64,000 nt of DNA from contig PMFA01000003.1 in NCBI GenBank assembly GCA_003155915.1, positions 62,001 through 126,000 of the forward strand. The letters run 5' to 3'. The stretch is from Acidimicrobiaceae bacterium. GTDB taxonomy: Bacteria; Actinomycetota; Acidimicrobiia; Acidimicrobiales; RAAP-2. Below the pieces are notes generated by a model. That model ran no database searches. It was given only the letters and a program-made list of their open reading frames with translations, and was not told the origin of the DNA. Within the stretch, counting starts at the first letter, position 1; every line of letters starts with the position of its first letter. Positions 1-10,397 of this stretch are shown here, in pieces. The position numbers and the translations under genes are program-made.

Positions 1-325
1 CGCACTCCTGACGTAGGTAGTCGGGGCGACCGCACTCGCGCCACGCGTCGGGACCGATTCGCAAGAATCCGGCCTTGGTCGCGATCTTGACCTCGCCGTA
101 GGGGTGGAGCGCCTCGCGGATCAACTCTTCTGAGACGTACGGTCCGTACGAGTCGGCGGTGTCGATCAGGTTGACTCCGAGCTCGACGGCGCGCTTCAGG
201 ACCGCGCGACATTCGTCGGGGTCCTGGGGCGGCCCCCAGATACCCTCGCCCGTGATGCGCATCGCGCCGAAGCCCAGTCGATTCACCGTTTGGTTGGCGT
301 ACGTGAACGTGGTCGGTTCAGTCAT
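1..325 (-). CDS. Aldo/keto reductase, C-terminally truncated by window edge
   Basis: Minus-strand reading begins [65 protein letters not shown] family N-terminus. Confidence 0.85.
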   Translation of the reverse strand, partial: MTEPTTFTYANQTVNRLGFGAMRITGEGIWGPPQDPDECRAVLKRAVELGVNLIDTADSYGPYVSEELIREALHPYGEVKIATKAGFLRIGPDAWRECGRPDYLRQEC

Positions 326-369
326 AGAACTCCTTCTCGAACTCTCACCTTAAAGTGAAAAGGCAACAA

Positions 370-393
370 GCGGCCACCCGAAAGGGTGACCGC
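370..393 (-). terminator. Probable intrinsic terminator downstream of the peroxiredoxin gene
   Basis: gcggccaccc-gaaa-gggtgaccgc stem (one mismatch); followed on the minus strand by TTGTTGCCTTTTC. Confidence 0.65.
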
Positions 394-411
394 TTCTCGA
401 CTGTGTTGCGA

Positions 412-1047
412 CTATTTGTTGGGCTGCGGGGTGTAGCGCAGGTAGTCCTTTACCTTGCGAAAACCCTTGGGGAATTTCTCCTTGGCGTCCTCGTCGCTTA
501 CGGCCGGTGCGATGATGACGTCATCGCCGTCCTGCCAGTCGACGGGCGTCGAGACCGGAAACTTGGCCGAGAGCTGCAGCGAGTCGAGCACGCGAAGAAT
601 CTCGTCGACGTTACGTCCGACCGAGGCCGGGTAGGTCAGCGTGAGCTTCACCTTCTTGTTCGGGTCGACGATGAAGACGCTTCGGACGGTCAACGTGTCG
701 TTCGCGTTCGGGTGAATCATGTCGTAGAGGTCCGCGACCTTGCGATCGGCGTCGCCGATGATCGGAAAGTTGAGCTCCGCGCCCTGGGTCTCACTGATGT
801 CACTCTTCCAGCGCAGGTGGGAGTCGACGTCGTCCACCGACACGGCGATCAATTTGGTATTGCGCTTGTCGAACTCGGGGCGGCGCGCGGAAAAGGCGCC
901 TAGTTCGGTGGTGCACACCGGGGTGAAGTCCTTGGGGTGCGAGAAGAGGATGCCCCAACCGTCGCCCAGATAGTCGTAAAAGTTGATGGTGCCGTCGGTG
1001 GTCTCCGCCGTGAAGTCAGGGGCCTCGTCGCCGAGTCGAATCGCCAT
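412..1047 (-). CDS. 1-Cys peroxiredoxin (AhpC/TSA, Prx6-like)
   Basis: MAIRLGDEAPDFTAETTDG...DFTPVCTTELGAFS; start chosen at internal ATG with upstream GGAGCA. Confidence 0.9.
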   Translation of the reverse strand: MAIRLGDEAPDFTAETTDGTINFYDYLGDGWGILFSHPKDFTPVCTTELGAFSARRPEFDKRNTKLIAVSVDDVDSHLRWKSDISETQGAELNFPIIGDADRKVADLYDMIHPNANDTLTVRSVFIVDPNKKVKLTLTYPASVGRNVDEILRVLDSLQLSAKFPVSTPVDWQDGDDVIIAPAVSDEDAKEKFPKGFRKVKDYLRYTPQPNK

Positions 1048-1186
1048 GCTTTGCTCCTTGAACGTGATGTCAGTCCCTTGACTGAACGAGCCAACCCTAG
1101 TGGGAAACATAGAATTCTTGCCAATACCCATCGGATTTGTAGAGAAGTGGAAACCCTTCGATCACGAAGGCTGTGAAACTGGTGTG

Positions 1187-1861
1187 ATGGACGCACAAAG
1201 CCCGCCGGTCGTCGCGGCCTTCGATCTCGACGGCACGCTCACCGAGGGCGGCAGTGTCTTTCCCTGGCTCAAGTCGATCGCCGGACGCGGACGCACCTGG
1301 CGCGCGAGCTTGTCCCTCGCGATACCCCTGACGATCGGCGCCATTCGCTCGAGTCGGTGGGCCGATAACGCGAAGGAGCGACTCTTCTTGAAGCTCCTCG
1401 CCGGTCTCAACGAACAGAACGTCAAGGCCGAATCGCGTACCTTCGCGCTCGAACACCTCGAACGTGAAGGTCGGGCTTTGATGCTGTCGCGCCTCGCGTG
1501 GCACCGAACCCAGGGCCACGACATCGTGATCGTCTCGGCGTCACCGCAGCTCTACGTTGACGTCATGACCGAACAACTCGGAGCGAACGTCGGTCTGGGC
1601 ACCCGTCTCGCGGTCGATCCGCGAGACCGACTGACGGGCGGGTACCTCGGCAAGAACTGTCGTGGGAGCGAGAAGCTGCGTCGACTCGACGAATGGATCG
1701 CCAGTCGCCACTACCCGACGTCCCCGATCATCTACGCCTACGGCAACTCACGGGGCGACCGGCGGATGTTGAGCGGCGCGACGCATCCCTTCAACGTCGG
1801 TCGGCTCGGCCCGTTCGGCTCGCTTCGCCGTTTCCCGCGACTCAAGTCCGCGGAACAGTAA
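1187..1861 (+). CDS. HAD-IB family hydrolase (SerB-like phosphatase)
   Basis: AAFDLDGTLTEGGS, VIVSASPQLY and YGNSRGDRRML motifs. Confidence 0.85.
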   Translation: MDAQSPPVVAAFDLDGTLTEGGSVFPWLKSIAGRGRTWRASLSLAIPLTIGAIRSSRWADNAKERLFLKLLAGLNEQNVKAESRTFALEHLEREGRALMLSRLAWHRTQGHDIVIVSASPQLYVDVMTEQLGANVGLGTRLAVDPRDRLTGGYLGKNCRGSEKLRRLDEWIASRHYPTSPIIYAYGNSRGDRRMLSGATHPFNVGRLGPFGSLRRFPRLKSAEQ

Positions 1862-3013
1862 CTACTGCTGACGGATCGCCGCACCAAGTTCGACGAGGCC
1901 GCCTTCGCGTCCGTCGTAGGTCACCTGAATCGACGCCGCCTGTTCGCGCCACGCGATGACGGTATTGCCCCGAGGATCGACGACGCCGATGTTCACGTCG
2001 TAGATGCCGTCGAGGAGCGGAATCTGCGCGAGGTCGATGCCCACGCGGTTCTTTCCGGGCGTCAGGTTCACCGGTGAGCCCTTGGCGTCGCTGCGACTGA
2101 TCAGCAGACCTTTGCGAGTGAAGATCTCCATGACGAAGTTCCCGCTGTAGGCGCTCTGGGACGTGATATCGACATCGAAGTGCATGCCGGCGCCGCTTCG
2201 GACGTCGAAGGAACCCGACGGCGTGGTGATCGAGTCAATGCTGATCGACGCGAGCAAGCCACTGCGATCATGCTCGACGGCACTGTCCATGAGGTGTTCA
2301 CGGAAGATTCGAAGTGACTCGTGCGTGGGACCGTCGGCGATCATGTGTCCCCCGTCGAGCACGATCGCGCGATCGCAGATCGCGCGAACCTGGTCGGCGT
2401 TGTGGGTGACGAACAAGATCGATCGGCCCTCGTCTTGAAAGGTGCGGATTCGATCGATGCACTTGGCTTGGAAGCGCTCGTCCCCGACGGCAAGCACCTC
2501 GTCGACGACGAGGATGTCGGGATCGACGTTCACGGCGACCGCGAAGGCCAGTCGGACGTACATGCCGCTGGAGTAAAACTTCACCTGGGTGTCGATGAAG
2601 TTCTCGATCTCACTGAAGTCGACCACGTCGTCGAAGATGCCCTCCACCATTTTCTTGGAGAAACCAAGCATCGCGCCGTAGAGAAAAATGTTGTCGCGAC
2701 CGGAGAGTTCGGGCTGAAATCCGGCTCCGAGTTCGAGGAGCGCGGCGAGGCTGCCCCGGAGGTGAATCTGACCCGAGGTGGGTTGCAAGACTCCGCAGAT
2801 GCATTTCAGCAGGGTCGACTTGCCGGAACCGTTATGACCGACCAGACCGACGGTTTCGTTCGTGTCCACGCTGAAGCTGATGTCTTTGAGCGCGTTGAAC
2901 GTTTCGACCGTTCCCGAGCGCGGATGGAGCATGCGCTCCTTCAGGGACTGGTGGCGCTCGTGATGGATCTTGAACGTCTTGGAGATCCCTTCGACCTTGA
3001 TGACGGTGGTCAT
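1862..3013 (-). CDS. ABC transporter ATP-binding protein, Wzt/TagH type with C-terminal beta-rich domain
   Basis: Walker A GHNGSGKSTLLKCICG; Wzt-type C-terminal extension; overlaps permease start. Confidence 0.88.
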   Translation of the reverse strand: MTTVIKVEGISKTFKIHHERHQSLKERMLHPRSGTVETFNALKDISFSVDTNETVGLVGHNGSGKSTLLKCICGVLQPTSGQIHLRGSLAALLELGAGFQPELSGRDNIFLYGAMLGFSKKMVEGIFDDVVDFSEIENFIDTQVKFYSSGMYVRLAFAVAVNVDPDILVVDEVLAVGDERFQAKCIDRIRTFQDEGRSILFVTHNADQVRAICDRAIVLDGGHMIADGPTHESLRIFREHLMDSAVEHDRSGLLASISIDSITTPSGSFDVRSGAGMHFDVDITSQSAYSGNFVMEIFTRKGLLISRSDAKGSPVNLTPGKNRVGIDLAQIPLLDGIYDVNIGVVDPRGNTVIAWREQAASIQVTYDGREGGLVELGAAIRQQ

Positions 3014-3975
3014 TACAATTCCGACTCGAAATTCCCCTGGAGGCGCCCGAAGAGCACTTCGGCCCCGAGGAACACGATGACCATTATGCCGAGCAGGGCC
3101 AGGTCCAGATAGAAGTACGTCGACATCGGCCACGACGGCAAGATCTGCAAAGTCAATGGGACGGCGTGTCCGTGAACGACGACAGTCTGGGTGGTCGACG
3201 GCGCGGTGGTCGCCACGTAGAAGGCCCGTTGGAACGTCAACATGATGAGCGTGATCGGGTTCAAGAAGTAGAGCCAGGCCACGCCCCAGACGTGCAACTT
3301 GGGCGCGATGGAGTGTTCGTAGGAGTAGACGACCGGTGAGAGGAAAAACCACAGCTGGAGGATGATCAGGATGAAATGCTCCATGTCGCGCATGTAGACC
3401 GTGATCGCCGACATGAGGATCGCGAGAGCCGCGGTGAAGAGATATAACCCGAGGAACGCGATCGGCAGTAACCAGAAGTAGGCGTAGTCCGGAGAGTGCT
3501 GGACGAGCAGGAGGTACGCACCAAACACCCCGAGCTGGATGAAGAAGTAGAAGGTGGCGGCACCCACATTTGCGAGCGCCAGGATCTCGCGAGGAAATGA
3601 GACTTTCTTAACCAAACCGGAACGCACGACGATCACGCCGGTCGCCGTCGAGAGCGACGTGTTGAACATGTTCCACACGATCATGCCCGCGAACAGATAG
3701 ACCACGAAATTCGGAATGCCGTTCTTCAAAACTTCACCGAAGACCAGCCAGTAGATCGCCAAGAACAGAGAAGGCGTCAGCATTGACCACACGATGCCCA
3801 ACGCCGAGTTCTTGTACTTGATCCTGATGTCCGACCTGATCAGGCTGAACAGTAACTCGCGACGATTCCAGAGATTGCGGAGCCGAGTGATCAGACTGTC
3901 ACGGGCACTAACGACGCGAAAGGCGTCGTTCTCCAGCGAGCGTCGAGCGACTCTCGTCGTCGAGCCATCGCTCAC
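3013..3975 (-). CDS. ABC-2 type polysaccharide/polyol phosphate export permease (Wzm/TagG)
   Basis: LFSLIRSDIRIKYKNSALGIVWSMLTPSLFLAIYWLVFG; six hydrophobic segments. Confidence 0.88.
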   Translation of the reverse strand: MSDGSTTRVARRSLENDAFRVVSARDSLITRLRNLWNRRELLFSLIRSDIRIKYKNSALGIVWSMLTPSLFLAIYWLVFGEVLKNGIPNFVVYLFAGMIVWNMFNTSLSTATGVIVVRSGLVKKVSFPREILALANVGAATFYFFIQLGVFGAYLLLVQHSPDYAYFWLLPIAFLGLYLFTAALAILMSAITVYMRDMEHFILIILQLWFFLSPVVYSYEHSIAPKLHVWGVAWLYFLNPITLIMLTFQRAFYVATTAPSTTQTVVVHGHAVPLTLQILPSWPMSTYFYLDLALLGIMVIVFLGAEVLFGRLQGNFESEL

Positions 3976-4562
3976 TAGGCGCCTTGACGAACGGCCGAAT
4001 GTTCAATGACTGCATCAATGAAGCCGTACTCCAATGCCTCTTGTGCGGTGAACCAGCGGTTGCGATCGGAGTCCGCTTCGATCTGTGCGAGCGACTTGCC
4101 GGTGTGAAAGGCGATGCGCTCGGCCAACTGCTTTTTCATGAACCCGATCTGCTCGGCCTGGATCGCGATGTCCGACGCCTGACCTTGCATGCCGCCCATC
4201 AATGGCTGGTGCATCAGGATTCGACTGCTCGGCAACGAGAAGCGCTTGCCCGGCGCCCCGGCGCACAGCAGGAACTGCCCCATTGACGCCGCCATGCCGA
4301 TACAGATCGTGCGTATGTCGGCGTTGACGTACTGCATGGTGTCGTAAATGGCCAGTCCATCAGTGATTACGCCGCCCGGCGAGTTGATGTAGAGACTGAT
4401 GTCGCGCTCGCTGTCTTCGGCGTCGAGCAAGAGGAGTTCGGCGCAAATCCTGTTCGCGGAGTCGTCGTTCACTTCGGAACCGAGGAAGACAATTCGCTCG
4501 CGCAGTAGTCGCTGGTTGAGGTCATTGGCGCCGAATCCGTCGAATCTGTTGGAAATATTCAT
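3975..4562 (-). CDS. clpP: ATP-dependent Clp protease proteolytic subunit
   Basis: GMAASMGQFLL (Ser), RILMHQPLMG (His), Asp in EADSDRNRW. Confidence 0.95.
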   Translation of the reverse strand: MNISNRFDGFGANDLNQRLLRERIVFLGSEVNDDSANRICAELLLLDAEDSERDISLYINSPGGVITDGLAIYDTMQYVNADIRTICIGMAASMGQFLLCAGAPGKRFSLPSSRILMHQPLMGGMQGQASDIAIQAEQIGFMKKQLAERIAFHTGKSLAQIEADSDRNRWFTAQEALEYGFIDAVIEHSAVRQGA

Positions 4563-4624
4563 TGCACCAATCTAACGTGCGAGGCTCCAATCACCTCGAT
4601 GTGCGCCGTAGACTGTTGGCTCTT

Positions 4625-4704
4625 GCGGGCGTGGCGGAATTGGCAGACGCGCTGGTTTTAGGTACCAGTTCTTCGGAGTGTGGGTTCGAGTCCCTCCGCC
4701 CGCA
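4625..4704 (+). tRNA. tRNA-Leu (anticodon TAG)
   Basis: gcgggcg...cgcccgc acceptor stem, GGTTCGAGTCC T-arm, anticodon loop TTTAGGT, long variable arm. Confidence 0.95.
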
Positions 4705-4841
4705 CTCAACGTCGCAATCAAAATGCGATCGAAGTCTTCAATCCCTGCTAAGGTGGAATGACTGTTTCGCCGCACATCGCGGTGGAGACCGATTCGACTG
4801 TAAAACCTCGAGTTGGGCTCATCTCAACTTGTAGGAGTTAT

Positions 4842-6626
4842 ATGTCTATGTCTTTTGCCGCGCTCGGCGTGCCGTCCAATTTGGTCGAACACTTGAAACA
4901 ACGCGGTATCACCGAAGCCTTCCCCATCCAAGAGGCCGCACTGCCTGACGCCCTCGCCGGGCGCGACGTCGTCGGCAAGGCCGTCACCGGCTCGGGTAAG
5001 ACCCTGGCCTTCGGCCTTCCCTTGATGGCGCGCCTCACCAAGGCCCGCCCGCGCAAGCCCGTGGCCCTCGTGCTCGTACCAACTCGCGAACTCGCCGCGC
5101 AGGTCCAAAAAGAGCTGGCTCAGTTGACCGACGACCGCGGTCGCCGCGTCATCTGCATCTACGGCGGCACCTCGTACAACGTCGCGCGCAAGGCGCTCAA
5201 CTTCGGCGTGGACGTCGTCGTGGCGTGCCCCGGCCGTCTCGAGGACATGCTCGAACAGGGCGCGCTCGATCTCTCGGCCGTGACGACGGTGGTCGTTGAC
5301 GAAGCCGACCGAATGGCCGACATGGGTTTCTTACCGTGCGTGCGTCGAATCGTCGGCGCCACTCCCCGTGATCGTCACGTGATGTTGTTCTCAGCCACGA
5401 TGGGTCCCGACGTCAAGTCACTCGTCAAGGAGTTCACGCACGACGCCGCGATTCACGACGTCGTGGGCGACGAAGCGCCCAGCGACGTCGACCACTACTT
5501 CTGGCGAGTGGCGCGCGAACAGCGCCCCCAGATCACGGCCGACATCGTCGAAGAGTACGAACGAGCGCTCGTGTTCACTCGCACCAAGCACGGCGCTGAC
5601 CGGCTGGCCCGCCAGCTCGAAGAGCGCGGCATCTCAGCCGTTCCCCTGCACGGTGACCGTACGCAGGCCCAGCGCGAGCGAGCGCTGCGCAGTGTGAAGA
5701 ACGGTCAGATTCAAGTGTTGGTCGCGACTGACGTCGCCGCGCGAGGGATCCACATCGAACTGCTCCCCGTGGTCATCCATTACGACCCGCCGGCGCAGGC
5801 GACCGACTACTTGCACCGCTCGGGTCGCACCGGTCGAGCCGGCGCCACCGGCGCCGTTATCTCCCTCGTGGGAGAAGACGTCATCGGTCAGGTGAAGCGC
5901 CTGCAGAAGGCCCTCGGTCTCGAGACGTCCATCGAACGACGCGAAGACGCCCAGCCCATCCGACTCGGCGCCGTTGACGACGCCGTGGCCGCGGAGCGTT
6001 TGGACGACCGCGGCGGCAAGGGCCGCTCGGAGCGTTCGACGCCTCGCGAGCGTGAACACGGTCCGCGTGGATTCGAGCGCGGTGCGCGCAGTGATCGAAG
6101 TTTCTCCGACCGAGCTCCACGTCCCGAGCGAAACACGTCGCACGCGCGCCCCGAGCGCAACTTTTCCGATCGTCCGGAACGCGCGCCGCGTGTCGAGCGA
6201 TCATTCACCGACCGAGCTCCCCGTCCCGAGCGAAGCGATCGAGCCCCTCGTGTCGAGCGCGTCTTCACCGACCGTGCACCCCGTACCGATCGAAACGATC
6301 GAGCCCCTCGTGTCGAGCGCGTCTTCACCGACCGTGCACCCCGTACCGATCGCTCGAGCGTGCGCGACGCGCACTTCACCAAAGGCGCCAACCCCGCCCG
6401 AGGCAGCGAAGCGGTCGTGAGTTTCTTCAACGACGCGAAGGGCTTCGGCTTCGCTAGCGACGACAAGGGTGACGACCTGTTCATTCACTTCTCGAGCATC
6501 GTGGGCGACGGCTTCAAGTCACTCGCCCAAGGTCAGAAGATCACCTTCGAAGAGGCCAGTGGTCCCAAGGGCCGCGAGGCTCGCAACGTTCGCGTCGTCG
6601 GCGGTGGCCGCGAGCGCCGTCGATAG
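4842..6626 (+). CDS. DEAD-box RNA helicase with R-rich repeat linker and C-terminal cold-shock domain
   Basis: GSGKTLAFGLP, VVDEADRMADMG, SAT, HRSGRTGRAG; C-terminal VVSFFNDAKGFGFASDDKGDDLFIHFSSI. Confidence 0.95.
   Translation: MSMSFAALGVPSNLVEHLKQRGITEAFPIQEAALPDALAGRDVVGKAVTGSGKTLAFGLPLMARLTKARPRKPVALVLVPTRELAAQVQKELAQLTDDRGRRVICIYGGTSYNVARKALNFGVDVVVACPGRLEDMLEQGALDLSAVTTVVVDEADRMADMGFLPCVRRIVGATPRDRHVMLFSATMGPDVKSLVKEFTHDAAIHDVVGDEAPSDVDHYFWRVAREQRPQITADIVEEYERALVFTRTKHGADRLARQLEERGISAVPLHGDRTQAQRERALRSVKNGQIQVLVATDVAARGIHIELLPVVIHYDPPAQATDYLHRSGRTGRAGATGAVISLVGEDVIGQVKRLQKALGLETSIERREDAQPIRLGAVDDAVAAERLDDRGGKGRSERSTPREREHGPRGFERGARSDRSFSDRAPRPERNTSHARPERNFSDRPERAPRVERSFTDRAPRPERSDRAPRVERVFTDRAPRTDRNDRAPRVERVFTDRAPRTDRSSVRDAHFTKGANPARGSEAVVSFFNDAKGFGFASDDKGDDLFIHFSSIVGDGFKSLAQGQKITFEEASGPKGREARNVRVVGGGRERRR
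6236..6352 (+). repeat. In-frame tandem repeat, 60-bp period, two copies (57 bp identical)
   Basis: cgatcgagcccctcgtgtcgagcgcgtcttcaccgaccgtgcaccccgtaccgatcg at 6236 and 6296; encodes DRAPRVERVFTDRAPRTDR. Confidence 0.95.
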
Positions 6627-6637
6627 GATCAATCACC

Positions 6638-7009
6638 ATGTCTGAAAAGCCACTGGTCGATCCACACCTCGGACCGGCCCCTGACGATCTCCTCGTTGAG
6701 GACCTCATCGTGGGCACCGGCGAGGAGGCCACCGTGGGCCGCAGTGCCGTGGTTCACTACGTGGGTGTCGGCGTCTCGAGCGGCGAAGAATTCGACGCGT
6801 CCTGGAACCGTGGCGACACGTTCGTGTTCCCCCTCGGGGCCGGTCACGTCATCAAGGGTTGGGACCAAGGCGTCGTCGGTATGAAGGTTGGCGGACGACG
6901 CCGACTCGTGATCCCGGCGCACTTGGGCTACGGCGATCAGGGCGCCGGCGGTGTCATCGCGCCCGGTGAGACGTTGATCTTCGTCGTCGACTTGATCGAG
7001 CTGCGTTAG
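6638..7009 (+). CDS. FKBP-type peptidyl-prolyl cis-trans isomerase
   Basis: VHYVGVGVSSGEEFDASWNRGDTFVFPLGAGHVIKGWDQGVVGMKVGGRRRLVIP. Confidence 0.93.
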   Translation: MSEKPLVDPHLGPAPDDLLVEDLIVGTGEEATVGRSAVVHYVGVGVSSGEEFDASWNRGDTFVFPLGAGHVIKGWDQGVVGMKVGGRRRLVIPAHLGYGDQGAGGVIAPGETLIFVVDLIELR

Positions 7010-7647
7010 TCGAACGGACTGGGTGACGAGTCAATCGCCACCATCCGCTGGTAGTCGCCGTAGCGTTCGCAACAGATTTCGGCGACTAGTCGAAGTCGAT
7101 CGTTGGGGTCACTCAGGCTGAGCACCTTGAACTGATCCAGCGTCGACATGGGCGTCAACGAACACAGCTGCCAACTTCGAATCCACGGGTCCGGGTCCAT
7201 TTCACAGTTGGACTGCAGGCATTCGTCGGCGAAGAGCTCGCTCTGGAGCGCACGTATCGCGCGCACCGCTGACTCGGTTGACTTCAACAGTGCGGCCATC
7301 ACGCTGTCCTCGTCACAGCAGCGCTCCTTGACCAACGCCCGGGGATACGGATCGTCCTCGAGCCAGTTCGCCACTTCGAAGCATTCGACACCTTCGGCCA
7401 TGACCACGGTCTGTCCGTTGGGCAGCACCTGCGCGCCGAGGATCTGCATCAGGGTGCCCACCGACGTACGTTCATCGAAACCGCCGACGTCGGAACCACG
7501 CGCGATCAAACAGGTGCCGAAGCGCTGCTGGGTTTCAATGTCGCTGAGCATTTGGTGATAGCGAGGTTCGAAGACGCACAGGCCGACGATCTGATGCGGG
7601 AAGATGACCATGCCCAAAGGAAACATGGGCAGCACTTGGTCATTCAC
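7006..7647 (-). CDS. LON N-terminal (substrate-binding) domain protein
   Basis: LPMFPLGMVIFPHQIVGLCVFEPRYHQML. Confidence 0.85.
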   Translation of the reverse strand: MNDQVLPMFPLGMVIFPHQIVGLCVFEPRYHQMLSDIETQQRFGTCLIARGSDVGGFDERTSVGTLMQILGAQVLPNGQTVVMAEGVECFEVANWLEDDPYPRALVKERCCDEDSVMAALLKSTESAVRAIRALQSELFADECLQSNCEMDPDPWIRSWQLCSLTPMSTLDQFKVLSLSDPNDRLRLVAEICCERYGDYQRMVAIDSSPSPFD

Positions 7648-7682
7648 GCCTCCACCCTAAGGTGAAATCTTCGTGAACAGAC

Positions 7683-8267
7683 TTATCTTCGGGCGAGTTC
7701 TGCGCACAACGCGCGCAGTGCGCGACCGCGATGCGAGAGGTCGTTCTTCTCCTGCGGCGACAGCTGCGCCAGCGTCCATCCCCCGGCTTCATCGGCTACG
7801 AAGATCGGGTCGTATCCAAATCCCTGATCACCGAGGCGCGCGTTCGTGATCACGCCGCGCAGTTCGCCCTCGACACAGAATGACGTTCCGTCGGGGTACG
7901 CGACCGCGATAACGGTGACGAAGCGCGCCGTTCGCGGCGTAGGCACGCCATCAAGTTCGTTCAACAATTTGGTCACGTTGTCCTCGTAGCTCGCCGACTC
8001 GCCCGCGAAGCGCGCGCTGTGCACCCCGGGCCGTCCGTTCAAGGCATCGACGAAGAGCCCGGTGTCGTCGGCGATCGCGGCGCGACCGGTCGCCTCGACC
8101 AGCGCGCGCGCCTTCAACAACGCGTTCTCCTCTAAGGTGTCGCCGGTCTCTTCGACGTCGGCGACGTCTTGGGGCCGGTCCAATAAATCGACGCCGAGTG
8201 GCAACAAGACGGCGCGCATCTCTTCGGCCTTATGGGGATTCGCCGTCGCGAGGACGAAGGTCGTCAC
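7683..8267 (-). CDS. rdgB: Non-canonical purine NTP pyrophosphatase (RdgB/HAM1)
   Basis: [21 protein letters not shown]...[27 protein letters not shown] start. Confidence 0.92.
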   Translation of the reverse strand: MTTFVLATANPHKAEEMRAVLLPLGVDLLDRPQDVADVEETGDTLEENALLKARALVEATGRAAIADDTGLFVDALNGRPGVHSARFAGESASYEDNVTKLLNELDGVPTPRTARFVTVIAVAYPDGTSFCVEGELRGVITNARLGDQGFGYDPIFVADEAGGWTLAQLSPQEKNDLSHRGRALRALCAELARR

Positions 8268-9007
8268 GGACGAGGCGGCGGTGGACTCGACAGCACCCGA
8301 CGCTGGGCCTCGTGAATGGACGCGATTCCGGTCGCGGCGAGGTCTAACAGCTCGTCGAGCTCCTCGCGGGTGAAGGCCGCCTGTTCGGCCGTGCCCTGGA
8401 CCTCCACGAAGCGCCCGGTGCCGGTCATGACGACGTTCATGTCGGTGTCGGCCCGCGAGTCCTCCTCGTAGGGCAGATCCAGCAGCGGCACACCGTCCAC
8501 GATGCCGACCGAAATGGCCGCCACCGAGTCGCTCAACGCGTGTTCCTTCAACGTTCCTTTTTGGACGAGGCGAGTGATCGCGTCGTGCAGTGCCACGTAT
8601 CCCCCACAAATCGAAGCCGTGCGCGTGCCCCCATCGGCCTGCAGAACGTCGCAGTCGACGGTGATCTGCACGTCCGCGAGCAGTTCGAGACGGGTGACCG
8701 TGCGCAGCGATCGACCGATCAGTCGCTGAATCTCCTGGGTGCGACCGGACTGCTTGCCTCGAGCGGCCTCGCGACTGGCGCGCTCGGGCGTCGAGCCGGG
8801 CAGCATTGAATATTCGGCGGTGACCCAACCTTTGCCGGTGCCGCGCAGCCAACGCGGGACGTCCTCTTCGACCGAGGCCGTGCACAACACGACCGTTCGA
8901 CCAAAGCTCACGAGAACTGATCCGGCCGCCATCGCGGTGAAGTCACGCTCGAAACTCAGTGGCCGAGCCTGTTCGGGACTGCGCCCGTCTTTGCGCGTTG
9001 TGGACAT
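8264..9007 (-). CDS. rph: Ribonuclease PH
   Basis: [53 protein letters not shown]. Confidence 0.94.
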   Translation of the reverse strand: MSTTRKDGRSPEQARPLSFERDFTAMAAGSVLVSFGRTVVLCTASVEEDVPRWLRGTGKGWVTAEYSMLPGSTPERASREAARGKQSGRTQEIQRLIGRSLRTVTRLELLADVQITVDCDVLQADGGTRTASICGGYVALHDAITRLVQKGTLKEHALSDSVAAISVGIVDGVPLLDLPYEEDSRADTDMNVVMTGTGRFVEVQGTAEQAAFTREELDELLDLAATGIASIHEAQRRVLSSPPPPRP

Positions 9008-9068
9008 GGAACTCCTCACGATAATTGGTGCGACCCAACGGTAGTTGAGGTTGTTCGTCCCGAGGTTT

Positions 9069-10034
9069 TTAGAAGTAGATAATCGATTTCGCGCGCTCGA
9101 CGACGTCATCGATGTTGTCGCTCCACGCACCGGTCGAGAGATACTTCCATCCGTCGTCGGCCACGATAGTGACGATCGTGGCGACGTCGTCATCGCCAAT
9201 GGTGTTGGCGCACTTGACCGCTCCGGCCATGATCGCGCCCGAGGAGAGACCGACGAAGAGACCGACCTCGGTGAATCGTCGGGTCCATTCGATCGACTCC
9301 TTCGGTCGAACCACCACCCTGCGATCGAGCAGTTCCGCGCCGTGGTTATCGGTGAAGATCGGTGGGATGTACCCGTCGTCGAGGTTGCGCAGTCCGTCAA
9401 CCATCTCGCCGGACGGTGGCTCGACGGCCCAGATCTGCACCTCGGGTCGGTGCTCGCGAAGATATCGTCCCACGCCCATCAACGTGCCCGAGGTGCCGAG
9501 ACCGGCGACGAAGTGGGTGATCTCGGGCACGTCGGCCAGGATCTCGGGTCCGGTGTGCCGGTAGTGCGCTTCGGGGTTGGCGGGGTTGGCGTACTGGTAG
9601 AGGAACGTCCAGTCGGGATTGTCGGCGCTGAGCGATTGGGCGAGACGCACGGCGCCGTTCGATCCCTCGGCGCCCGGCGAATCGATGATCTCGGCTCCCC
9701 AGGCGAGCAACAACTGGCGACGTTCCGGTGACACGTTCGACGGCAGTACGACCTTGAGGTGGTAGCCGCGCAGTCGACAGACCATGGCGAGCGCGATCCC
9801 GGTGTTGCCCGAAGACGGCTCGATCAGGATCTGGTCCGGTTTGCCCGGGATCAATACCCCGTCGCGCTCGGCGGCGTCAACCAGGGAGAGGGCCACCCGG
9901 TCCTTCACCGAGCCAGCGGGATTGCGGCCCTCAAGTTTGGCGAGAATCGTGACGTTCGGTTTCGGCGACAGCGCGCTGACGTCGACAACCGGTGTTTGAC
10001 CAATGAGATCGAGCACCGACGCAACGCGCGTCAC
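9069..10034 (-). CDS. cysM: PLP-dependent cysteine synthase (CysM-like)
   Basis: [43 protein letters not shown]; adjacent to a CysO-like carrier. Confidence 0.92.
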   Translation of the reverse strand: MTRVASVLDLIGQTPVVDVSALSPKPNVTILAKLEGRNPAGSVKDRVALSLVDAAERDGVLIPGKPDQILIEPSSGNTGIALAMVCRLRGYHLKVVLPSNVSPERRQLLLAWGAEIIDSPGAEGSNGAVRLAQSLSADNPDWTFLYQYANPANPEAHYRHTGPEILADVPEITHFVAGLGTSGTLMGVGRYLREHRPEVQIWAVEPPSGEMVDGLRNLDDGYIPPIFTDNHGAELLDRRVVVRPKESIEWTRRFTEVGLFVGLSSGAIMAGAVKCANTIGDDDVATIVTIVADDGWKYLSTGAWSDNIDDVVERAKSIIYF

Positions 10035-10315
10035 TACAACGAGCCTCCGGCGACGGCGGGCAACAGGGTGATCTCGTCACCGTTGGTGACGGGCGCATCG
10101 ACACCGCCCAAATAGCGCACGTCATCGTCGTTCACGTAGACGTTCAAGAAACGGTGCAGGGTGCCGTCGCTGTTGAGCAACTGGCCCTTCACGTCCGGGT
10201 GATCTGCGGTCAAGTGATCGAGGACTTCGCCGACCGTTGACCCTTCGACCGTGACCGAAGTGTCGCCACCCATGGCCGGTCGCAGAACTGTGGGAATTCG
10301 AACTAATGCCGTCAT
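10034..10315 (-). CDS. cysO: MoaD/ThiS-family sulfur carrier (CysO-like), C-terminus ...LLPAVAGGSL
   Basis: Ubiquitin-like carrier with AGG near C-terminus; linked to CysM and a JAMM protein. Confidence 0.88.
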   Translation of the reverse strand: MTALVRIPTVLRPAMGGDTSVTVEGSTVGEVLDHLTADHPDVKGQLLNSDGTLHRFLNVYVNDDDVRYLGGVDAPVTNGDEITLLPAVAGGSL

Positions 10316-10330
10316 CTCATCTCTTCCGGT

Positions 10331-10353
10331 TTGGTTGATTCCTGACTAACCAA
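10331..10353. promoter_or_regulatory. Candidate operator upstream of cysO-cysM
   Basis: TTGGTTgattcctgactAACCAA inverted repeat; shares CCTGACTAA with the sulfite reductase promoter. Confidence 0.4.
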
Positions 10354-10397
10354 GTCGACATTACTAGCCGGGTGCCACGCCGTGACGCGCGGGGCCT

